Assembly (NCBI GenBank): GCA_035568375.1
Contig: DATMOG010000063.1
Span: 1-10,747 of the forward strand
Reading direction: 5' to 3'
Length of the DNA stretch: 10,747 nucleotides
Source: JACDET01 sp035568375
GTDB taxonomy: Bacteria; Patescibacteriota; Microgenomatia; Levybacterales; UBA12049
The position numbers were made by a program, and so were the translations under genes. How positions within the stretch are numbered: position 1 is the stretch's first letter; each line of letters starts with the position of its first letter. The notes under the pieces were generated by a model. That model was not told the origin of the DNA. It saw only the letters and a list, made by a program, of their open reading frames with translations, and searched no databases. Below, piece by piece: positions 5,982-10,747 of this stretch.

Positions 5982-6509
5982 TTAATTACTTCGAACCTCA
6001 GCACTTGATTGGATTATTATTGATGAACTAAAATCTCGTCGTGCGCCAGTATATGATTGTTGAGCTGTAAAAAGGAATGAGATATTTTTTGTTGCATTGT
6101 CTCCTGACGTATTATTGGTAAAAGTGAAGTTTGAAATATTGGTGTTATTGGAATTGAGTTGTATTGTTGCCCCAGTTCCTTGTTTGATTGTTACGTTTGG
6201 AGCTGTCCATGTAATAACAGTAGGGTTTAATGCATTTATTGTTTCAGAAAGAGAGATACTTGATGACGAAACGCTGTTTATCCCGCTTGCATTTCGTATC
6301 TGATATTTTATTTGTTCACTGATATAGCGAGCATTTGAACTTATCTCCTGCTCGATGGCACTTTGACTGCCTGTCTCAATAATATCCCATGTGAATGGGA
6401 TAAGTGCTGTGAGAATAAGAGAAAGTATCGATACATAGAGAATAGCCTCGATAAACGTAAAGCCTTTTTCGGTTAGCTTTTTAGTATTTTGTTGTAATAA
6501 GTGATTCAT
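5982..6509 (-). CDS. PilW/GspJ-like prepilin
   Basis: A 175-aa prepilin from the ATG at 6509. The leader MNHLLQQNTKKLTEKG is basic, with cleavage expected after Gly16 (KG|FTFIEAILYVSILSL) and Glu21 at mature position 5. After the helix, the segment ISSNARYISEQIKYQIRNA (about 78-96) resembles the GspJ/PilW pattern of an N-terminal helix followed by a beta-rich head. The head is very rich in Asn, Ser and Thr (SSSSIS, NSNNTNIS, TNNTSGDNATKN) and would offer many glycosylation sites. It has no Cys. The start lies 10 nt after the TAA of the 759-aa gene, with AAGAGAG as a weak ribosome binding site. An earlier in-frame ATG at 6623 would overlap that gene by 104 bp and place the prepilin signal 50 residues in, so I reject it. 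Confidence 0.82.
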   Translation of the reverse strand: MNHLLQQNTKKLTEKGFTFIEAILYVSILSLILTALIPFTWDIIETGSQSAIEQEISSNARYISEQIKYQIRNASGINSVSSSSISLSETINALNPTVITWTAPNVTIKQGTGATIQLNSNNTNISNFTFTNNTSGDNATKNISFLFTAQQSYTGARRDFSSSIIIQSSAEVRSN

Positions 6510-6519
6510 GATCTCTCTT

Positions 6520-8799
6520 TTAAAATTTATCCCACGCAAAGTCGTACCAAAAATTTGCAGTTGCAACGCCATGTGTACCGTGAGCTGTATAGGCTTTAGC
6601 TGCAGGGGTTGTATACATTGCATTGCCGGATCCTTGCCAAAAAATACTGTAAAGACTTAGATTCGCATCAGCAAAGAGAATCAGCATATCATCTCCTTGA
6701 TCTTGAGAGATAATATGTACGGTTTTAAACACACCAGGTGAACCTGTCGTAGTAATTGATGTTGCACTCGAATCCCATGTAGCAGAATTTGCCGTGAATT
6801 TTTTGAATTTTGGTATGGTTGTATTATCAGAATAAACATTGAGTAATATATCACCTGTTATATTTTTCCAGCTAATGTCAGAGCTTTTTTGCGTTCCAGT
6901 ATCTGTAGCTGAAGCAACGGTTACTGGGGCAGCAATTGTTGGAACACTTCCGGAGAATATAATTTTGTAGCAAACAATTGTTGGGGTTGATGCACCGTCT
7001 TTATTACACGCATGAAATTCAGCGGCAGTTGGGCGAGCTTTAATACCCATTGCACCAAGGTTATTGGTTTGTGCTGTACCAGCATTGGTCGCAGTACCCC
7101 ACGTGCCAGTTCCAGAGCCATCAGCTCCACTAGCGACAAACATCCTGACAGTCAAGTTTTTAGCCGTTGTACTGGTTGCATAGATAAGTGCACCGGTAGT
7201 TGTTGTATTAGGACTAAAGGCGAAATCAATAATACGCTTTGCAGTTGATGGAGTAAGTGTCGAATGGGTAGTGAAAACGCCCCAATTTGCTGCTGCATAA
7301 GTAGCATTTCCGTTATAATAATATGTTTGAGTATTACTACTCGCTGTGAGAAACGCAGCCATAACTTGATTAGTTCCTGGTCGTTGACCAAGGACAATCC
7401 AGTTTGGGACTCCTGTTAATGTACTTGAGCCAACGGAAAGTTGTGCACTCCATGCTGATCCATTCCATATTCTAAATTTTGGTGTTGTTGTATTATCAGA
7501 GTAGACGACCATAAAATCACCGTTATTTAAATAGGTACCATCGAAATTCAAAAAGTCATTTGCTGAGGTAGCTGACCATGTTGCAAGCGTTTGTTTCGTC
7601 CATGTTGACCCGTTCCAAACAGAAGCATATATATTTGTTTGTGTTGTCGAACTATTAGAGTGTCTTGATACAATAATTTTTTCATTGCGCATATTTGATG
7701 AATACATATGCATTATCTCTAGCGCATTACTACTTGAAGATGATCCATCGGGAAATAACGTTGACGTACTACTCCAGATATTCGTAGTGGCATTAAATGT
7801 TTTTGTAAGAATAGCATTTGCACCTGTAGTCGTATCTGCATAGGCCAACATACCTCCTTTTTTTAGTTTCCAGTTGGTCATATATTCGGATAACACTACT
7901 GAATTCTGTCTTGCGCTATTAAAATTCCATGTTGTAGTTGAGGTTACCTTTCTTGTATTAGGGTCACCAAAGGTTGCATAGATTGAAAATGTTACTGAAG
8001 CCGTCGTTCCATTACTTACTGTTATTGTTGTCTGCCATGTCCCAAATGATACTCCGGCTTGATAAAAACCTGACCCAACTGGATTATAATAAACATTATT
8101 ATCAGATGTTGTGAGACCATTTGTGTTATAAAAGAACCAATAGGATGTATTTGGATCAAGGTATGCACTAATCGAGACTGTATTCCATCCATTTGCTGTT
8201 AATGTACCGGTAGTTGATTGTGCAATAAAATTACCCGGATTGCCACTATTATCAGTATAAATTGCAAGTTGAAATTGATTATTGGGTGAGCTTGCTACTG
8301 GTGGTCCGACATAGACACTCATTGATGTTATTGAGCCCGCAGTCGCGCCGGTTGTATACTTTGATCCGTTTATTGCATTTGCATCTCCATTATCGAGATT
8401 ACTTCCTTTCGTATTTAAACCTACCGGACTAATACCTGTTGTAATATTTCCACTACTATCACGTTGTGCAGTTGTAATAGCAATTGTTCTCGTAAATCTA
8501 TTATCAGAAGCAAGTGTGTTGCTTGTCCCATTAAAAGCCCATACTCCACTTCCATTGGTAATTCCGGTATTACCTGTATCTGTTTTACTAATTAGTGTTG
8601 TCCATGCTTGATTTTTTATTGATCTTACTGCGTCAAGACCTTCTGATGTATATTGATTTGCAATCGTTTGCTCAGCTCCTAATCGATTAGTATTAATTGC
8701 TGAGATAATGGCAACAACTGCACCGGATGCAAAAGTGACAAAAACAGCAGAAGCAATAATAACTTCAATGATAGAAAACCCTTTTTGTAACTCTTTCAT
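6520..8799 (-). CDS. Giant PilV/GspI-like prepilin with inserted beta-sandwich and beta-propeller head; candidate pilus-tip adhesin
   Basis: At 759 aa it is four to five times longer than ordinary minor pilins. The leader MKELQKG is followed by FSIIEVIIASAVFVTF, with cleavage after Gly7 and Glu12 at mature position 5, a GspI/PilV-type start. The pilin head begins at 40-120 (GLDAVRSIKNQAW, then RFTRTIAITTAQRD) and seems to resume at 279-310 (DPNTRKVTSTTTWNF, VVLSEYMTNW). Between them, about 126-278, is an inserted beta-sandwich-like module (FQLAIYTDNSGNPGNFIAQS, GWNTVSI, SYWFFY). From 313 to the end I count eight units of 50-60 aa. Several carry a YSDNTTxPKF strand (433-442, 656-665) or WNGSxW (395-400, 445-450), consistent with an eight-bladed propeller. 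Its only Cys pair (598, 610) probably forms a disulfide within unit 6. It starts by ATGA overlap with the GspH-like gene and has an AAGGAG ribosome binding site. The tip-adhesin role is inferred. Confidence 0.8.
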   Translation of the reverse strand: MKELQKGFSIIEVIIASAVFVTFASGAVVAIISAINTNRLGAEQTIANQYTSEGLDAVRSIKNQAWTTLISKTDTGNTGITNGSGVWAFNGTSNTLASDNRFTRTIAITTAQRDSSGNITTGISPVGLNTKGSNLDNGDANAINGSKYTTGATAGSITSMSVYVGPPVASSPNNQFQLAIYTDNSGNPGNFIAQSTTGTLTANGWNTVSISAYLDPNTSYWFFYNTNGLTTSDNNVYYNPVGSGFYQAGVSFGTWQTTITVSNGTTASVTFSIYATFGDPNTRKVTSTTTWNFNSARQNSVVLSEYMTNWKLKKGGMLAYADTTTGANAILTKTFNATTNIWSSTSTLFPDGSSSSSNALEIMHMYSSNMRNEKIIVSRHSNSSTTQTNIYASVWNGSTWTKQTLATWSATSANDFLNFDGTYLNNGDFMVVYSDNTTTPKFRIWNGSAWSAQLSVGSSTLTGVPNWIVLGQRPGTNQVMAAFLTASSNTQTYYYNGNATYAAANWGVFTTHSTLTPSTAKRIIDFAFSPNTTTTGALIYATSTTAKNLTVRMFVASGADGSGTGTWGTATNAGTAQTNNLGAMGIKARPTAAEFHACNKDGASTPTIVCYKIIFSGSVPTIAAPVTVASATDTGTQKSSDISWKNITGDILLNVYSDNTTIPKFKKFTANSATWDSSATSITTTGSPGVFKTVHIISQDQGDDMLILFADANLSLYSIFWQGSGNAMYTTPAAKAYTAHGTHGVATANFWYDFAWDKF
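6805..6837. repeat. Coding repeat copy encoding the YSDNTT blade strand (unit 7)
   Basis: This 33-nt stretch matches 7474-7506 at 28 of 33 positions, including 14 identical bases in a row (GTTGTATTATCAGA). The two copies lie 669 nt apart in the same frame and encode YSDNTT-I-PKF and YSDNTT-T-PKF. DNA-level identity this high points to duplication of propeller units or to recent exchange between them. Confidence 0.65.
7474..7506. repeat. Coding repeat copy encoding the YSDNTT blade strand (unit 3)
   Basis: Partner of the copy at 6805-6837. The spacing of 223 codons corresponds to four propeller units, half of the proposed eight-unit ring. Confidence 0.65.
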
Positions 8800-9227
8800 C
8801 TTGTCGCGACTCCTTGGCTATTTACGGTAATTGTTTTTGTCTCACCGCTTCCACTAACTGAGATAGTGGGTGTAGCACTTGAAGTGCCGGTCATGCGAAA
8901 AAAATTTAAATCAGAAAAACCAGTAATGCTTACGCTTGAATTTACACTAAATTTTGTATCAAGCGCTGTCGATCGTGCTGCAAAAGAAGTTCCTTTATAC
9001 AGTGTTATGGTATTTGATGCATAGTCGATACCCCAATTGCTGTTTTGTTTTCCCATCATAGCGTTCATTTGTGCTTGCCGAATATCGCCAATGAGTTCAT
9101 CTGTTGTATTGGATACACCATTTTGGGTAAAAAAACGAGCCGCAAATGTTGTTGTCAGTGTACCAAGAAGCATCATAAGAGAAACAACTAAGATAAGTTC
9201 AATTAAAGTAAAACCATTACGTTTCAT
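8796..9227 (-). CDS. GspH/FimT-like prepilin
   Basis: A 143-aa prepilin from the ATG at 9227. The very short leader MKRNG ends at Gly5, giving NG|FTLIELILVVSLMMLLGTL with Glu10 at mature position 5. The head follows the GspH/FimT pattern: helix ELIGDIRQAQMNAMMGKQ (44-61), then NWGIDYASNTITLYKG (64-79) and a closing strand TKTITVNSQGVA (130-141). GspH/FimT-type proteins are minor pilins at the fibre tip or priming complex. An in-frame ATG at 9245 would add six residues (MVYTNN) and overlap pilC by 17 bp. The 9227 start lies 1 nt after the pilC TAA, so I prefer it. There is no Shine-Dalgarno sequence, which suggests termination-reinitiation. The TGA stop overlaps the ATG of the 759-aa prepilin (ATGA). 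Confidence 0.83.
   Translation of the reverse strand: MKRNGFTLIELILVVSLMMLLGTLTTTFAARFFTQNGVSNTTDELIGDIRQAQMNAMMGKQNSNWGIDYASNTITLYKGTSFAARSTALDTKFSVNSSVSITGFSDLNFFRMTGTSSATPTISVSGSGETKTITVNSQGVATR
8810..8815 (-). promoter_or_regulatory. Canonical ribosome binding site of the 759-aa prepilin
   Basis: AAGGAG on the minus strand lies inside the end of the GspH-like gene, 10 nt before the ATG at 8799. It is the only full-strength Shine-Dalgarno sequence I found in the operon. Elsewhere starts rely on tight coupling or short leaders. Confidence 0.6.
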
Positions 9228-9228
9228 G

Positions 9229-10305
9229 TTATTGGTGTATACCATTTGTGAGTTGGTAAATTGGTGAAATTATGGCAAACGCAACAAATGCAACAGCAAG
9301 ACCTACGAATATTAGAATTACCGGTTCTAAAATTGTGGCAAGATTTTTTGAATATTCGTCAATTTCTTCTTCAAAAAAATCGCCTAAATAAATAAGAGAT
9401 TCGTCAAGGTTTCCCGTTTTTTCACCCACTCCAATCATTTTTATAAGAAGTGATGGAACATACGGGAAATTATTTTTTTGTAGTACATCACTAATAGTTT
9501 TTCCTTTTTCAACATCTTCAGCGATTTTTTTAATATATGCTTTAAAGACTACATTTGTAGTTGCTCGATGTTGAGCAAAAAGTGCTGTTGTGATAGTAAG
9601 ACCACTTTTGAGCATAATACCCACATTACGGCTGAAATAGCCTAATTCAACATCTTGTAAAAAAACACCAAGAACGGGAAGAGATAAAAGAAGACGCGTC
9701 CATATGAGATTAATTTTGGGTGTCTTAATAGCTGCTCGTAAACCGATAAAAAGTCCTATAAATCCTGCAATTATGAAATAGCCATATTGTTTCATAACCG
9801 TTGCGATAAAAAGAAGAATTTGCGTACTTAAAGGCAGTTTGACGTTCAGTTGGCTAAAGAGGTCAATTAATTTTGGCAAAACAAAAACACTAATTGCTCC
9901 TCCTGCAATAAAGGTTATGAGAAGGACGATTTCAGGATATAATAAGGCTCCACGCACCTTTTTTTTAAATTCATAATTTTTTTTCAATTGTACCGCTAAA
10001 TACTCTAAATTTTTTTCAAGATTACCTGACTCTTCACCAATGCGAATAAGGTTTATATAAAATGAATCGAAAGCTTTTGGATGTTTTTCTAACGCTTTTT
10101 CCAGCGATTGACCATTGGTAATATCAGCTGAGACTTGAGTAAGTATCTTTTGAAAAGTAAAATTTTTTGTTTGTTGTTTGATAATATCAATTGCCTCACC
10201 TATGGGAATGCCACTTTTAATCATTATTGCCAAGTGTTTGGTAAATAGTACTTTCTCCAAATAGCCAACGCTGCTAAAAAGAGTAATTTGTGTAGACAGA
10301 TTCAT
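9229..10305 (-). CDS. pilC: Type IV pilus inner-membrane platform protein PilC/GspF
   Basis: A 358-aa member of the T2SSF family, slightly shorter than the usual 400 or so because the N-terminal tail is trimmed. Two homologous cytoplasmic T2SSF domains are visible. The first, about 15-140, contains FTKHLAIMIKSGIPIGEAI and LIRIGEESGNLEKNLEYLA. The second, about 220-345, contains FSRNVGIMLKSGLTITTAL and MIGVGEKTGNLDESLIYLG. Membrane helices lie near 122-144, 174-190 and 326-348. It couples the PilB ATPase to pilin extraction from the membrane. The ATG at 10305 follows the pilB TAA by 1 nt. An earlier in-frame ATG (10335) would overlap pilB and add ten residues unlike the family, so I reject it. 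The GspH-like gene starts 1 nt after its stop. Confidence 0.93.
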   Translation of the reverse strand: MNLSTQITLFSSVGYLEKVLFTKHLAIMIKSGIPIGEAIDIIKQQTKNFTFQKILTQVSADITNGQSLEKALEKHPKAFDSFYINLIRIGEESGNLEKNLEYLAVQLKKNYEFKKKVRGALLYPEIVLLITFIAGGAISVFVLPKLIDLFSQLNVKLPLSTQILLFIATVMKQYGYFIIAGFIGLFIGLRAAIKTPKINLIWTRLLLSLPVLGVFLQDVELGYFSRNVGIMLKSGLTITTALFAQHRATTNVVFKAYIKKIAEDVEKGKTISDVLQKNNFPYVPSLLIKMIGVGEKTGNLDESLIYLGDFFEEEIDEYSKNLATILEPVILIFVGLAVAFVAFAIISPIYQLTNGIHQ

Positions 10306-10306
10306 A

Positions 10307-10747
10307 TTATTTTGTAGCACGGAGTATTTCCTCAACAGTTGTTATTCCTTGCTGTACTTTTGATAGACCATCTTCAAACATCGTTGTCATTCCTTCTTCG
10401 ATTGCTTTTTTCTTAATAGTATCGGAATTGGCTTTATTGGTAATAAGCTCTTTAACAGAATCACTTATTTCTAGAACTTCAAAAACGCCAATTCTACCGA
10501 CATAACCTGTTTCATGACATACTTTGCATCCTTTTCCTTTATACATGCGAATTTCTTTGGTTTTCCCCATATATTTGTTGATCAATTGTTCCGGGATCTG
10601 TTTTAGCAGATCTTTTTTTTCTTGTGTGTATGATACGCGACAACTGTCACAGATTTTTCGAACGAGACGTTGTCCGACGATGACATTTGCGGTTGATGCG
10701 ACTAAAAAAGGCTCTATTTGCATATCAAGGAGCCGAGGCATTGCTGT
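10307..10747 (-). CDS. pilB: Type IV pilus assembly ATPase PilB/GspE, C-terminal part
   Basis: The last 146 codons of a GspE/PilB-type AAA-like secretion ATPase; the frame stays open to the right edge, so the start and Walker motifs lie outside. Visible are the family signature RLLDM-x-IEPFLVAST, then QRLVRKICDSC and GCKVCHETGYVGRIGVFEVLE. The four cysteines (33, 36, 74 and 77 of the visible part) form the CxxC...CxxC zinc-binding motif of PilB/GspE, which PilT-type retraction ATPases lack. The end TVEEILRATK is also typical. It powers pilin polymerisation at the cytoplasmic face, acting on PilC. It appears to head the run of tightly packed minus-strand genes seen here, though genes further upstream are out of view. 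Confidence 0.94.
   Translation of the reverse strand, partial: TAMPRLLDMQIEPFLVASTANVIVGQRLVRKICDSCRVSYTQEKKDLLKQIPEQLINKYMGKTKEIRMYKGKGCKVCHETGYVGRIGVFEVLEISDSVKELITNKANSDTIKKKAIEEGMTTMFEDGLSKVQQGITTVEEILRATK

Noticed and set aside
5600..6623. Longer N-termini for the PilW-like (from 6623) and PilX-like (from 6004) genes
   Set aside because: They overlap upstream genes by 104 and 23 bp. For the PilW-like gene, the longer start would push the prepilin signal about 50 residues inward, where prepilin leaders are normally short.
191..10747. UGA recoded as glycine (Gracilibacteria/Absconditabacteria code)
   Set aside because: The GT2, GT-C and GspH-like genes all end at TGA where the family ends, and no gene reads through an internal TGA.

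Overview
This AT-rich 10.7-kb window looks like a chromosomal piece of a small-genome bacterium of the Candidate Phyla Radiation (Patescibacteria), most likely Microgenomates-like. The lineage is inferred, not proven. The signs are a compact type IV pilus (T4P) operon with several prepilins carrying short basic leaders, a GT-C glycosyltransferase fused to TPRs, a single-pass LytR_C protein, short intergenic gaps and several apparently leaderless promoters. UGA is used as a stop (GT2 gene at 2191, GspH-like gene at 8796), which argues against the UGA-glycine code of Gracilibacteria/Absconditabacteria.

Layout, read in the direction of transcription (minus strand, right to left): a PilB/GspE ATPase (C-terminal part, cut by the right edge), PilC/GspF, a GspH/FimT-like prepilin, a 759-aa prepilin with an inserted beta-sandwich and a probable beta-propeller, a PilW/GspJ-like prepilin, a PilX-like minor pilin, a TMTC-like GT-C glycosyltransferase with C-terminal TPRs, a 64-aa membrane protein, a small classical prepilin that may be the main pilin, a DPM1-like family 2 glycosyltransferase, and a membrane protein ending in a LytR_C domain. 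The first six genes are packed with 1-10 bp gaps or a 4-bp overlap and form one operon. From the GT-C gene onward, most genes have a candidate promoter of their own. Convergent to this block is a standalone class I glutamine amidotransferase on the plus strand (191-1048). Divergent from that gene, the first 25 codons of a minus-strand gene run off the left edge.

How it may work together: PilB and PilC are the motor and platform that assemble pilin fibres. The GspH-, PilV/GspI-, PilW- and PilX-like proteins resemble the minor pilins that prime and cap the fibre. The 759-aa member carries a large Ser/Thr/Asn-rich extracellular head and is the best candidate for a pilus-tip adhesin. The GT2 enzyme resembles makers of polyprenyl-phosphate sugars, and the TMTC-like GT-C enzyme resembles users of such donors outside the membrane. 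Together they suggest O-glycosylation of the pilins; this is inference from context.

Several family-default starts overlap the preceding gene. I moved five starts downstream (to 5589, 5977, 6509, 9227 and 10305), where the prepilin leader or gene spacing makes better sense. I see no rRNA, tRNA, CRISPR, insertion sequence or convincing factor-independent terminator, and no gene-free stretch longer than 300 bases.
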